Shown one piece after another: positions 43,159 to 53,692 of a stretch of DNA of 64,000 nucleotides (position 1 is its first letter; every line of letters begins with the position of its first letter). This stretch comes from Rheinheimera pacifica. Lineage in GTDB: Bacteria > Pseudomonadota > Gammaproteobacteria > Enterobacterales > Alteromonadaceae. Where the stretch lies: the NCBI RefSeq assembly GCF_900108485.1, contig NZ_FNXF01000004.1:186001-250000 (forward strand), read 5' to 3'. The position numbers and the translations under genes are program-made. The notes beneath the pieces are model-generated. The model did not search any database. It had not been told where the DNA came from and saw only the letters and a program-made list of their open reading frames with translations.

Positions 43159-44460
43159 CTATCTGTGGTTTTGCAGCGGCACAGTCAGCGTAGCGGTAAA
43201 CCCTTGCGGGGTGTGGCTAAAGCTGAGTGTGGCATTAAACCGTTGGCAAATACTCTGTACCAGTGTCAACCCAAGGCCGCTGCCCTGTATTTGCCCTTTA
43301 CGCCAGAAAGGCTGCATGGCCTGCTTAAGATCATCTGCACTGATTCCGGGGCCAGGATCACTGATATGTATGTGTAAAGTTGATTGCTCAACCGCAGTAT
43401 CAAGGCACACCAGGCCGGTATTAAGGCTGTATTTTAATGCGTTATCCAACAGATTACGCAGCATAACACTCAGCAGCTCAGCCGGTAGTGCAGGGCAAAC
43501 CGGTGCAATATTGAGGCATTCAACCCGGTCTATATTGTTAAGCTTAGACAAGGCCTGGGCAATAATTTCTGCCAGAGGCTGGCTTGGTTCATCCGGCCAG
43601 TTCCCGGCAGAGTCCAGCCGTGCCAGTAGCAGTAATTGTTCAACAGTATGTTGTAATTGCAAAACACTGTTACCAAGCAATATAAGATGTTCGGCCGCAG
43701 GGCCTGGTTGGCAAAGCTGTTTACTGATCGCCGCATGGGTTTTAATGGCGGTAAGCGGTGTGCGCAGTTCATGTGCCGCATTGGCAGCAAAGGCTTGCTC
43801 CCGCCTGATCAGCTGGCTGCTGTAAGCCAGGTGATGGTTCAGCGCATTAAGTACCGGTGTTAACTCTGCCGGGGCTGATGGAATAGCGATAGGCTCGCTG
43901 CTTAGCGGGTTGTGCTGTTTAAGTTTAACGCTCAGAGCCAGCAAGGGTTTTAAACCACGGTGAATACCATAAGCTGCCAGCAGCAGGCTACCACAGAGCG
44001 CAATAATAAAAGGCAGGCCCGCAGTGAGCAGAATTTGCCACGACAATGCCTGGCGCTCGGCTATCCGGTCTGCAGTGCGGATCACCAGCTCGTCACTTTT
44101 TAGCGTGTACACCCGCCATGCTTCGCCGCCTTTTTGGTGCAGGCTGTAGCCGCTGTCTGCCTGGCGCATACTGCTACTGAGCCCGGCATGGGTTTTTAGC
44201 AGCACTTCGCCGGTTTTCAGGCTTATTTCACAGGCAACCGCAGGCATATCCGGCAATTCTACGGCTGAGCTATTTTGTTGCCAGCCCTGGGGCAGCTGAT
44301 TTAGCAAACCTGCCACCATACGGGCAGATGCAGCCAGGCGCTGGTCCAGCGTATGTTGCATTTGTTTTGATAGATCAACAAACAGCCAGTATGCCGATAC
44401 ACTCCACAGCAGGCTGAATGACAGCAATAACATAACCAGCAGGCGCTGTTTTAAACTCAT
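43159..44460 (-). CDS. Sensor histidine kinase, QseC/PmrB-like
   Basis: 433 aa. Two membrane helices (about 5-27 and 144-165) bound a periplasmic sensor of 115 residues, followed by a HAMP-like linker. The H-box is AANAAHELRTPLTAIKTH (His230), the N-box LRNLLDNALKYS, then DPGPGIS (G1) and GSGLGLTLV (G2). It is the second gene of a two-component operon, sharing four bases (ATGA) with the regulator. The operon is divergent from dsbG, whose promoter holds a probable regulator box, so the kinase may sense redox or metal state of the periplasm. Confidence 0.93.
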   Translation of the reverse strand: MSLKQRLLVMLLLSFSLLWSVSAYWLFVDLSKQMQHTLDQRLAASARMVAGLLNQLPQGWQQNSSAVELPDMPAVACEISLKTGEVLLKTHAGLSSSMRQADSGYSLHQKGGEAWRVYTLKSDELVIRTADRIAERQALSWQILLTAGLPFIIALCGSLLLAAYGIHRGLKPLLALSVKLKQHNPLSSEPIAIPSAPAELTPVLNALNHHLAYSSQLIRREQAFAANAAHELRTPLTAIKTHAAISKQLCQPGPAAEHLILLGNSVLQLQHTVEQLLLLARLDSAGNWPDEPSQPLAEIIAQALSKLNNIDRVECLNIAPVCPALPAELLSVMLRNLLDNALKYSLNTGLVCLDTAVEQSTLHIHISDPGPGISADDLKQAMQPFWRKGQIQGSGLGLTLVQSICQRFNATLSFSHTPQGFTATLTVPLQNHR

Positions 44461-45146
44461 GGGTGTTTAGCCATGTTGTCTGTGCTTAACGCTGAACCTA
44501 GCCGATAGCCCAGGCCCCGTACTGTATCTATAACGTTGGCACCCAGCTTGCGGCGTAAATGGTAAATATGCACATTAAGCGCGTTGCTTTCCAGTTCGCT
44601 GTCGTGGCCCGACATTGCCACTTCCAGTTGTGCGGTAGTCAGTATTTGTCTGGGTGAATAGATAAATTTAGCCAGCAAACGCACCTCTCTCTGGGTTAGA
44701 GAGACAGGCTGTTTATTCAGATAAACCTGCATTGCAGACGGGTCAAATTGTAAAGGGCCGTATTGCAGCATAGCGCTGGCTTTACCTACACTGCGCCGCA
44801 GTAATGAATGCAGTCTGGCAACCAATTCATCAAAGTCAAACGGCTTGAGCAGGTAATCATCAGCGCCTTGCTGCAAGCCGCGTACTTTATCTGCAGTTTG
44901 ATCTCTGGCAGATAAAATAAGTACTGGTGTCAGTATGTTGGCTGCACGCCAATTGCGTAATAGGGTTATGCCATCACCGTCAGGTAAGGTTAAATCCAGA
45001 ATAATAATATCAAAGTTAAATGCGTTAACTGCCAACCCGGCAGAAGTAGCCGTTTCGGCGTGATACACCTCGAAATGTTGCAGTTGCAACGCGACAATCA
45101 AGGCGTTGGCAATTGCTGCGTCATCTTCAATCAGTAGTAGCTGCAT
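44457..45146 (-). CDS. Response regulator, OmpR/QseB/PmrA family
   Basis: 229 aa. The receiver domain has the acid pocket (IEDDA), phosphoacceptor Asp51 in IIILDLTLPDGDG, and Lys in DDYLLKPF; the OmpR winged-helix domain follows with VSLTQREVRLLAKF and the recognition region LNVHIYHLRRKLG. QseB/PmrA-type regulators bind TTAA-containing direct repeats spaced by 11 bases, and such a triple box lies in the divergent promoter at 45187-45214. Confidence 0.94.
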   Translation of the reverse strand: MQLLLIEDDAAIANALIVALQLQHFEVYHAETATSAGLAVNAFNFDIIILDLTLPDGDGITLLRNWRAANILTPVLILSARDQTADKVRGLQQGADDYLLKPFDFDELVARLHSLLRRSVGKASAMLQYGPLQFDPSAMQVYLNKQPVSLTQREVRLLAKFIYSPRQILTTAQLEVAMSGHDSELESNALNVHIYHLRRKLGANVIDTVRGLGYRLGSALSTDNMAKHP

Positions 45147-45186
45147 AGGTGCCTCCGGTTTGAGGGCATCAGTATGGTTTAACAGG

Positions 45187-45214
45187 ATTAAGTCAGAATT
45201 AATGCTGACTTAAT
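45187..45214 (+). promoter_or_regulatory. Triple QseB/PmrA-type regulator box in the TCS/dsbG divergent promoter
   Basis: ATTAAG (45187-45192), ATTAAT (45198-45203) and CTTAAT (45209-45214) are direct TTAA-core hexamers in exact 11-bp phase, as in PmrA/QseB boxes (hexamer-N5-hexamer). The same stretch is also an 11-bp inverted repeat, GATTAAGTCAG at 45186-45196 with CTGACTTAATC at 45205-45215. A possible -10 CATAGT lies at 45223-45228 on the dsbG side. Confidence 0.7.
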
Positions 45215-45259
45215 CTAAAGCCCATAGTTTTGCTGCAACATAACATGTTGGAGCTTGCC

Positions 45260-46018
45260 ATGAATAATTTGAGTATCAGTATTTTTCTGTTAACCAGCGG
45301 TTTTAGCAGCTACGTCAGCGCTGCAGAAGAGCCCGCAGTAATAAAGTATATTAAGCAGCAAGGTGTTACCATTGCCGGTACCTTTGAAACTGAAGCGGGT
45401 GTTAAAGGTTATGCCGCCAAAGTGCAGGGCCGGGAGCTGAGTATTTACCTGACGCCGGATAACCAACATGCACTTATTGGCAGTTTAATTAACGCAAAAG
45501 GTGAAGACTTGGGTACGGCTGCGTTGCAGCGGTTAATCAGTGCGCCGCAAAATAACCTGGCCTGGCAGCAACTGGAACAGGCAGATTGGGTGGCCGATGG
45601 TAAAGCAGATGCACCGCGTATTATTTATACCTTTACTGATCCAAATTGCCCGTTTTGCCATCGTTTGCGCCAGGCGGCGGCGCCTTTTATCGACAAAGGC
45701 CAGGTACAGCTTCGCCATGTTATGGTGGGTATTTTACGCCAGGATAGTTTAGCCAAAGCTGCGAATATTCTCGGAGCGAAAGACCCAGCTATGGCATTGC
45801 AGCAACATATTCAGCGCTATGAGCAAGGTGGTAGCAAAATAGATAACGCAGCGGTAGCTAAAGGTGAAGCCGTTATTTTAAAAAACAATGTATTAATGCA
45901 ACAACTGGGGGTAGCTGCTACACCAACCAGTTTCTACCGTGATGTTAACGGTGATATTCAGATGATACAGGGTATGCCCTCTGCCACAATATTGGCAGCT
46001 ATGTTCGGAGACTTATGA
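45260..46018 (+). CDS. dsbG: Thiol:disulfide interchange protein DsbG
   Basis: 252 aa from the ATG at 45260, with TGGAG upstream; the longer frame from 45230 starts before the signal peptide. Signal peptide ends near YVSAAEEP. The thioredoxin-fold CPFC motif (130-133) follows an N-terminal dimerisation domain; VGILRQDSLAKAANILGAKDPA and VAATPTSFYRDVNGDI match DsbG. DsbG protects single cysteines from over-oxidation in the periplasm and normally is kept reduced by DsbD. It overlaps the following TlpA-like gene by four bases. Confidence 0.9.
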   Translation: MNNLSISIFLLTSGFSSYVSAAEEPAVIKYIKQQGVTIAGTFETEAGVKGYAAKVQGRELSIYLTPDNQHALIGSLINAKGEDLGTAALQRLISAPQNNLAWQQLEQADWVADGKADAPRIIYTFTDPNCPFCHRLRQAAAPFIDKGQVQLRHVMVGILRQDSLAKAANILGAKDPAMALQQHIQRYEQGGSKIDNAAVAKGEAVILKNNVLMQQLGVAATPTSFYRDVNGDIQMIQGMPSATILAAMFGDL

Positions 46019-46824
46019 TTGCCATTAATATAGGGCCGCTGGCGTTACCGGTGCCGCCGTTGCTGTTGTTGTTTAGTGTTGTAGTGGGCCTGATTGTCGC
46101 TTCTCTGGTGGCGAAAAGGCAGCAAAGCCCGGTTACTGATCAGTTGCTAACCGTGTTGCTGGTAAGCCTGCTATTTGGCCGTATCGTTTTTGTACTGCGT
46201 TTTATGCAAAGTTATGACTCTTTCTGGCAAATGCTGGATATCCGCGACCGGGGTTTTGATTTTTCGGCTACCTTACTGGCTGCCATGATTATGCTTATGC
46301 TGCAGATAAAGCGTTACCCAAAACAGCGTAAAGCTTTGCTAAGCGGTGCGCTTTCTACCGTAGCGCTATTTGCGGTATTAATCACCGTGGTGACGGTAGG
46401 CAGACAACAGGCGCAATTGCCCGATGTCGTGCTGTCGCAGTTAGATGGTAGCAGTGTTAACCTGCAGCAAAGCAAAGGCCAGCTTACCATTGTTAACCTC
46501 TGGGCCACCTGGTGCCCACCATGCCGGCGTGAAATGCCGGTATTGGCCAAAGCTGAACAAAACAACCCTGATATTAATTTTGTGCTGATAAACCAGCGTG
46601 AACCCGCCGACACGGTAAAACAGTTTTTAGCGCAAATGTCGTTACAGTTTTCGCAGGTGCTGCTGGATACCACCGGGCAGGTGCCGCAGCAGTTCGGTGC
46701 TTTTGGCCTGCCGGTAACGCTGTATTTTGATGCACAGGGCCAGCTGGTAGACAGCCATATGGGCGAGGTATCTGATGCCAGTCTGGCAGCTGCTATCAGC
46801 AAGCTGCGTAACAGTTCACTTTAA
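46015..46824 (+). CDS. TlpA-like thioredoxin with N-terminal Lgt-like membrane part
   Basis: 269 aa. About the first 130 residues are membrane helices; the segment LLFGRIVFVLRF recalls the Gly-Arg motif of prolipoprotein diacylglyceryl transferase, as found in related TlpA proteins. A periplasmic thioredoxin-fold domain follows, with WATWCPPCRRE (CPPC 167-170) and FGLPVTLYFDAQG (cis-Pro loop). It is likely to transfer electrons to or from DsbG. Pseudomonas PA2476-2478 groups dsbG, a similar protein and dsbD2 beside a two-component system (PA2479-2480); here the layout is similar but no DsbD gene is adjacent. Confidence 0.88.
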   Translation: MIAINIGPLALPVPPLLLLFSVVVGLIVASLVAKRQQSPVTDQLLTVLLVSLLFGRIVFVLRFMQSYDSFWQMLDIRDRGFDFSATLLAAMIMLMLQIKRYPKQRKALLSGALSTVALFAVLITVVTVGRQQAQLPDVVLSQLDGSSVNLQQSKGQLTIVNLWATWCPPCRREMPVLAKAEQNNPDINFVLINQREPADTVKQFLAQMSLQFSQVLLDTTGQVPQQFGAFGLPVTLYFDAQGQLVDSHMGEVSDASLAAAISKLRNSSL

Positions 46825-46862
46825 ACAGCCATAAAAAGTACCTATAAAAAAGTATCCATAAA

Positions 46863-46889
46863 AAACGGGCGCTGTGTCGGCGCCCGTTT
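46863..46889. terminator. Convergent terminator between TlpA-like gene and katG
   Basis: AAACGGGCGC at 46863-46872 pairs perfectly with GCGCCCGTTT at 46880-46889, loop of seven bases; A- and T-runs at either side. Placed between convergent genes. Confidence 0.9.
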
Positions 46890-46917
46890 GTTGCTTATCA
46901 CCTATTTAGGGCAGTGA

Positions 46918-49146
<2,229 letters not shown>

Positions 49147-49428
49147 TTACTCCTTGCAACGTGGGTTTTTCAGGGCTACTGCATGCACCTGCTTTGATAA
49201 TGCATTGAATATAGACCTGACGGTTAAACTGCGAAAGCCACTTTTGTCTATCGTGCTAATCGTTTTTTCGAATTGACTATTACAAATTTAGTTAATGTTT
49301 TCAGTCGGTTTGTCTGTGGTTATATAGGATGGTTCAAATCAAATGGCTTTGCTGTGGCAGCGTAAAAAGGGTTGCACCCTTATGCTTTGCCGGTTAGCTT
49401 ACAGGCTATTGCCAAATAGAGGCTTGCC

Positions 49429-49902
49429 ATGACCAGCGTTACCATTTTGGTAGATGTACAAAACATCTACTACACCAGCCGTGAAGCCTGGCAGCGCAAT
49501 TTTGACTATAACGCTTTTTGGCGCCAGGTAACCGCCGGGCGTACTGTCGTTAAAGCCATCGCTTATGCCATAGATCGCGGTGATGAAAAACAGCGCCAGT
49601 TTCAAAATATTCTGCGTGCCATCGGCTTTGAGGTAAAACTAAAGCCGTTTATTCAGCGCGCCGATGGCAGCGCCAAAGGTGACTGGGATGTGGGTATAAC
49701 GCTGGATGCTATCGAGTACGGCCAGCACAGTGATGTGCTGGTGCTGGCCTCCGGCGATGGCGATTTTGGCCTGCTGGCAGACAAACTTACCACTAAGTAC
49801 CAAACCGAAGTAGAGGTATACGGTGTAGAAGGTTTAACTGCCCAGGCGCTGATGAAAGCCGCTACACGGTTTATTGCGATTGACGAAGCACTGCTGCTAT
49901 AG
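49429..49902 (+). CDS. NYN-domain (LabA/DUF88-like) putative ribonuclease
   Basis: 157 aa. NYN domains are PIN-like nucleases with a metal centre of four acidic residues; the visible ones are Asp8 in TILVDVQNIYY, and acids in KGDWDVGITLDAI and ASGDGDFGLLADKL. The final block YGVEGLTAQALMKAATRF fits the LabA/Limkain family. The biological target is unknown. It stands alone with GAGG before the ATG. Confidence 0.88.
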   Translation: MTSVTILVDVQNIYYTSREAWQRNFDYNAFWRQVTAGRTVVKAIAYAIDRGDEKQRQFQNILRAIGFEVKLKPFIQRADGSAKGDWDVGITLDAIEYGQHSDVLVLASGDGDFGLLADKLTTKYQTEVEVYGVEGLTAQALMKAATRFIAIDEALLL

Positions 49903-49905
49903 TAA

Positions 49906-49932
49906 GCGCCAGGTTTTGCAGTTGCCTGGCGC
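49906..49932. terminator. Convergent hairpin between NYN and GST genes
   Basis: GCGCCAGG at 49906-49913 pairs with CCTGGCGC at 49925-49932, loop of 11 bases. No U-tract on the plus strand; the hairpin is probably still a transcript end for the convergent genes. Confidence 0.5.
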
Positions 49933-49946
49933 GTAAGCACTTATGC

Positions 49947-50570
49947 TTAGGCCGGTTCTGGCAGCAGGGCATCATCCAGTTGATTGGCTTTAATGGCAGC
50001 TTCCCGTGCTTGCAACCGTTGTACGTACTCAGTAAAAGCAGGCCGTTTTTCCAGCGTATCAAACATCATACCCCACTCAATATGGCTGCCCACATACACA
50101 TCAGCCGCAGTAAATTGCTCACCACAAATATAAGGGCCCTGTGTTAAAGCGGTTTCCAGCGCATTTAACGTATCCTGATACAGGCCACAACCTGCAGCGG
50201 CTGCGTTGTCGGCATCAAGGCGCCAATTATAGGCTTTGGCAGTGGTGGCCATCTCCAGCGGGCCGGCAGCAAAAAACAACCAGCGGTAATAGTTGCCGCG
50301 CTGCGGGCTATCGGGCGCAGGGGCCAGTTGCTTGTCGGCAAACTGATCGGCCAGGTAGGCACAAATGGCGGCGGCTTCGGTTACTACCACATCACCATGG
50401 GTAATTACCGGTACTTTGCCCATCGGGTTTAGTGCCAGAAATTCAGCCGATTTTATTTCAGGGCCATACTGCAGCACTTTTACCTCGTAAGGTACATTCA
50501 GCTCTTCCAGCATCCAGCGGATAATACGGCCACGCGACTGCGGGTTGGTATATAAGGTTAATGGTTTCAT
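49947..50570 (-). CDS. Glutathione S-transferase family protein
   Basis: 207 aa, standard two-domain GST. The N-terminal thioredoxin-like domain has LYTNPQSRGRIIRWMLEE (glutathione-activating Ser/Cys region), GKVPVITHGD (cis-Pro) and VVTEAAAICAYLAD; the all-helical C-terminal domain has ICGEQFTAADVYVGSHI. Probably conjugates or reduces electrophiles using glutathione. AAGGAG stands near the start. Divergent from the WYL regulator, which could control it. Confidence 0.9.
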   Translation of the reverse strand: MKPLTLYTNPQSRGRIIRWMLEELNVPYEVKVLQYGPEIKSAEFLALNPMGKVPVITHGDVVVTEAAAICAYLADQFADKQLAPAPDSPQRGNYYRWLFFAAGPLEMATTAKAYNWRLDADNAAAAGCGLYQDTLNALETALTQGPYICGEQFTAADVYVGSHIEWGMMFDTLEKRPAFTEYVQRLQAREAAIKANQLDDALLPEPA

Positions 50571-50744
50571 TTTATTTACTCCTTGTTGCTTATTTTTTGT
50601 CGTTAATAAGTGTGGGTTGTTGGCGGTTTTTTCGCTACCTGGGTACTGTAAAACTCAAATAGGACAGAATACGTCCTAATTATCGGTTATATTTTGTGTC
50701 TGTTAGTAACAACAGGAAGCGTAAATTAACAGGTGCAGATATAC

Positions 50745-51695
50745 ATGAGCGGCCCGACTATCCGAGTGCTTAGCCTGCTAGAGCTGCTGCAGTCTCATGG
50801 CCGTTTAAGCGGCACTGAGCTAGCTGCAAGGCTGGGGGTAGATAAGCGTACAGTGCGCCGTTATATTCAGGCGCTGGAACAATTGGGTATTCCGGTTACT
50901 ACCGAGCAGGGCTGCGACGGCGGTTATATGTTGGTGGCCGGTTTTAAACTACCGCCAATGATGTTTACCAATGACGAAACTCTGGCATTGTCGCTGGGCT
51001 TATTGGCCGCACACAACCTTAATCTGGCCGATACGCAGGTTGCCATCAGCAGCGTTCAGGCCAAGCTGGAGCGGGTTATGCCAGCTAAACTGAAATCCCG
51101 CGCCCGGGCCATTGCCGACAATATCAAAGTAATATTGCCAGCATCTGACACTGAAACATCTGGCCAGCACCTGGCACCGTTATTAGATGCACTGGAGCAG
51201 CAGCGTTCGGTTACTATCCGTTATGCCTCTTATCAGCAAGCGCCGGTTTTCAGACAAGTTGACCCATACGGTTTGCTGTTTCGCAGCGGCCGCTGGTATA
51301 TGAGTGGCTATTGTCACCTGAGGCAAGAGCTGCGAACCTTCCGGCTGGATCGTCTGCAACAGATCGAATTGCTGCAGCAGTGCTTTAACCGGCCAGCGAA
51401 TTTTGATACGGCAGAGCATTTTACCAGCAGCCTCTATGGTATGCCGGGCAATTTAGATGTGCAGGTCATGCTGCATACTGACAAACACACAGCAGCACAG
51501 GCGATGGGTGAAACGGCATCGATGTTAAAGCCTCAAGCCGAAGGCTTACTGCTAAGCACCCGCACCGACAGCTGTTATTGCTTAGCGCAGTGGCTAAGCC
51601 AACTGCCGTTTGATTTTAGTATTATCGAGCCGCCTGAACTAAAACTCGCGTTAAAGCAGCAGGCTGAGCGTTTGATGAACATTGCACAGCGTTAA
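50745..51695 (+). CDS. YafY-type WYL-domain transcriptional regulator
   Basis: 316 aa from the ATG at 50745, with AGGTG upstream (GTG at 50733 in frame is the alternative). N-terminal HTH_11 winged helix: LSGTELAARLGVDKRTVRRYIQALEQLG. WYL domain: VTIRYASYQQAPVFRQVDPYGLLFRSGRWYMSGYC is the ligand-binding Sm-like fold. The ligand is unknown; related proteins sense nucleic acid damage or small molecules. Divergent from the GST gene. Confidence 0.88.
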   Translation: MSGPTIRVLSLLELLQSHGRLSGTELAARLGVDKRTVRRYIQALEQLGIPVTTEQGCDGGYMLVAGFKLPPMMFTNDETLALSLGLLAAHNLNLADTQVAISSVQAKLERVMPAKLKSRARAIADNIKVILPASDTETSGQHLAPLLDALEQQRSVTIRYASYQQAPVFRQVDPYGLLFRSGRWYMSGYCHLRQELRTFRLDRLQQIELLQQCFNRPANFDTAEHFTSSLYGMPGNLDVQVMLHTDKHTAAQAMGETASMLKPQAEGLLLSTRTDSCYCLAQWLSQLPFDFSIIEPPELKLALKQQAERLMNIAQR

Positions 51696-51741
51696 TGTTA
51701 GCATTGCCCTGGTTCGCGCTTCGCCAGCGTGCTGGCAAATA

Positions 51742-52080
51742 TCACTTAGGCTTGTTCAGCAAGGCTTTTAAATCGGCAAAAGGGTTGTGGGTAGCCGGTG
51801 CCACTTTTTGCTCGGTAGTGCCGCCATACAGCACAAACTCGTGGAATTTATTGTGCTCATTATCATGGCAATAAATACAGAGTAACTCCCAGTTGCTGCC
51901 ATCGGAGGGGTTATTGCTGTGGTTGTGATCAATATGATGCACCGTTAATTCGCGCAAATTAGAATGCACAAACTCACGGGCACAACGGCCGCATACCCAG
52001 GGGTACATTTTTAACGCCTTGTCGCGATAACCTTGTTCTTGTTGCTGATAGGCCTGTGCACCGCTGTTGGTTTTGCTCAT
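51742..52080 (-). CDS. YajD-family HNH nuclease
   Basis: 112 aa. HNH fold with a zinc knuckle: CGRCAREFVHSN, the catalytic HHIDHNHSNNPSDGSNWELLCIYCHDNEH (the CxxC and the His/Asn residues). E. coli YajD has the same size and pattern. Its role is unknown, possibly DNA or RNA cleavage. The C-terminal NPFADLKALLNK tail is also conserved in this family. Single gene. Confidence 0.85.
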   Translation of the reverse strand: MSKTNSGAQAYQQQEQGYRDKALKMYPWVCGRCAREFVHSNLRELTVHHIDHNHSNNPSDGSNWELLCIYCHDNEHNKFHEFVLYGGTTEQKVAPATHNPFADLKALLNKPK

Positions 52081-52275
52081 AATTGTCCTGCTTAACTTGG
52101 TTTAGTAACACGGCGGGTTATACCCATGCTGTGTTATAAAAGATGGCTTGATTTTAACAGCCATACACGCTTAAGCAATGCTTGTTTTGGCAGTTTAAAG
52201 CCACATTGTCTTGCTGGCCAAAGCTTTGCATGGTATTGCAAAATAAAGCTGTTTGAATGCAGTAAAGGAGCACAA

Positions 52276-52665
52276 ATGACAAACGGAATAACGAATATGG
52301 CTGGCTCAGTGCCAGAGTGGTGTGCCATGGCAATTGAGCTGTTGGGCATTGCTATTATTACTGTCATTGCTATTTACGCCCTGGTGCATGCCGGCATACG
52401 GCTGGTAAAAGGTGATGCAGTGAGCGATATCCAGCAACAGGTGCGCCAGCAGCTGGGGCGGGGCATCTTGCTGGGGCTGGAGTTTTTAATCGCGGCAGAC
52501 ATTATTCATACTGTTGCGGTGGAGCTTACCTTTGAAAACGTGGGGGTACTGGCGCTGGTGGTGTTAATCCGCACCTTTTTAAGCTTTACCCTGGAGCTGG
52601 AGTTAACCGGCAAATGGCCCTGGCAGCAGGCTGGCTCTGAAACCAAAAATGGTGCAGGCAATTAA
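52276..52665 (+). CDS. DUF1622 inner-membrane protein
   Basis: 129 aa from the ATG at 52276, which has AAAGGAG upstream; the longer frame from 52126 is not credible. Three hydrophobic helices; the DUF1622 block is RQQLGRGILLGLEFLIAADI with the following VAVELTFENVGVLALVVLIRTFLSFTLE (key residues Gly-Leu-Glu-Phe and Arg-Thr). Function unknown. It is monocistronic. Confidence 0.83.
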   Translation: MTNGITNMAGSVPEWCAMAIELLGIAIITVIAIYALVHAGIRLVKGDAVSDIQQQVRQQLGRGILLGLEFLIAADIIHTVAVELTFENVGVLALVVLIRTFLSFTLELELTGKWPWQQAGSETKNGAGN

Positions 52666-52674
52666 CAATTAACC

Positions 52675-52703
52675 AAGGCATATAAAGTTAAGTAGCCTTT
52701 TTG
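52675..52703 (+). terminator. Weak terminator after DUF1622 gene
   Basis: AAGGC at 52675-52679 and GCCTT at 52695-52699 followed by four T, loop of 15 bases. A short stem, so low confidence. Confidence 0.35.
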
Positions 52704-52727
52704 GCCAGCGTATTTAATTGAGACACT

Positions 52728-53309
52728 ATGAGCCTAGAAATTATCACGCCAGAACAATGGCAAACCCAGCGCTGGCAAAACGGCGGCGGCATTACCCATC
52801 AGCTGTGCCGACAGGACGACGCCAACGGTATGCTATGGCGCTTATCTATTGCAGAAGTAGCCAGCGACGGCCCGTTCTCCCGTTTTGATAATATCGACCG
52901 CATAATTCTGCTGCTTACCGGCGAGGGCTTTTGTTTACATGGTGTGGGCGATAACCCGCAGGTACTGGATGCGCCACTTATGCCGTTTTCCTTTGCCGGT
53001 GAAACTACCATTCACTGCAGTTTAGTAAATGGCGCCGTGCGCGACTTTAACCTGATGACCCGCCGCGATGCTGTGCAGGCGCAGCTGCAGGTACTGACTA
53101 TTAGCAGCGCTGTACAAACCTTGCCGCTAAGCCCGCAAACGCTTATCTATATTGCCAGCGGCAGCGTAAATGCAGTGCTGGGCGAAAAGCGCATAACGCT
53201 GGAAGCGCAGCATACACTTAGCTTGATTGATGAGGCGGGCAGTGTGCAGTTAAGCAGCAGTGATAGCGCACAGGTTGTTTATATCGGTTTGTCGGCCAAG
53301 CCGACATAA
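52728..53309 (+). CDS. HutD/Ves-family cupin protein
   Basis: 193-aa double cupin. The typical start EIITPEQWQTQRWQNGGGITHQL and RLSIAEVASDGPFSRF match the HutD/Ves family, in which the conserved N-terminal Trp-x-Asn-Gly-Gly-Gly loop and the following SIAEV block line the pocket. HutD limits histidine breakdown in pseudomonads and Ves responds to cold in E. coli; there are no hut genes here. It marks the left edge of the accessory stretch. Confidence 0.88.
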   Translation: MSLEIITPEQWQTQRWQNGGGITHQLCRQDDANGMLWRLSIAEVASDGPFSRFDNIDRIILLLTGEGFCLHGVGDNPQVLDAPLMPFSFAGETTIHCSLVNGAVRDFNLMTRRDAVQAQLQVLTISSAVQTLPLSPQTLIYIASGSVNAVLGEKRITLEAQHTLSLIDEAGSVQLSSSDSAQVVYIGLSAKPT

Positions 53310-53353
53310 CCACGCAGCATTTTACTCTGATTAGTAACTGCATTAGCGAATAA

Positions 53354-53368
53354 GTACATTTGGTGTAC
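53354..53368. promoter_or_regulatory. Palindromic operator candidate before orphan HTH gene
   Basis: GTACA-TTTGG-TGTAC is a perfect 5-5-5 inverted repeat about 35 bases before the HTH gene, overlapping GTGTACACTGTAC at 53363-53375. Type II antitoxins often bind such sites. The element ATTTGGTGTAC at 53358-53368 recurs inverted as GTACACCAAAT at 53693-53703 after the gene. Confidence 0.5.
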
Positions 53369-53402
53369 ACTGTACTCTTTTTCTGGCGAGGCGAGGTGTA
53401 GT

Positions 53403-53684
53403 ATGAGTATCTTCGAGCTAAAGGATTCTCTGACCGAAGCGGTGGATATTAAGCAAGGTCGAAAACAAGCAAGCCGGGTAACCCGCTATGAAGTGGCGGA
53501 TGTTAAAACCCTGCGCGAAAGTTTAGCCATTACCCAGGCCCAGTTAGCCCAAGCGTTGGGTACCAGTGTTGATACGATAAAAAGCTGGGAGAGCAAGCGC
53601 CGCAACCCAACCGGCCTTGCCGCCAAGGTGCTGGCTACTATTCAGGATAACCCCGAGTTCTACCACCAACTGGCAGCGCACTAA
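53403..53684 (+). CDS. Orphan HTH (antitoxin-like) protein, copy A
   Basis: 93 aa. XRE-type HTH domain: LRESLAITQAQLAQALGTSVDTIKSWESKRRNPTG (key Gln, Ser and Trp turn), preceded by a short MSIFELKDSLTEAVDI lead, as in NadS/HigA-like antitoxins. In such systems the toxin gene lies upstream, but only 93 bases separate this gene from hutD, so none is present. Promoter palindrome, a nearly identical copy at 55783 and a following hairpin repeat suggest a mobile or duplicated module. Confidence 0.8.
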   Translation: MSIFELKDSLTEAVDIKQGRKQASRVTRYEVADVKTLRESLAITQAQLAQALGTSVDTIKSWESKRRNPTGLAAKVLATIQDNPEFYHQLAAH

Positions 53685-53692
53685 ACAGGCAA

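Noticed and set aside
51723-51736. GCCAGC-GT-GCTGGC palindrome between WYL regulator and YajD genes as terminator
   Set aside because: The loop is only two bases and there is no U-tract on either strand; it may still be a transcript end but cannot be supported.
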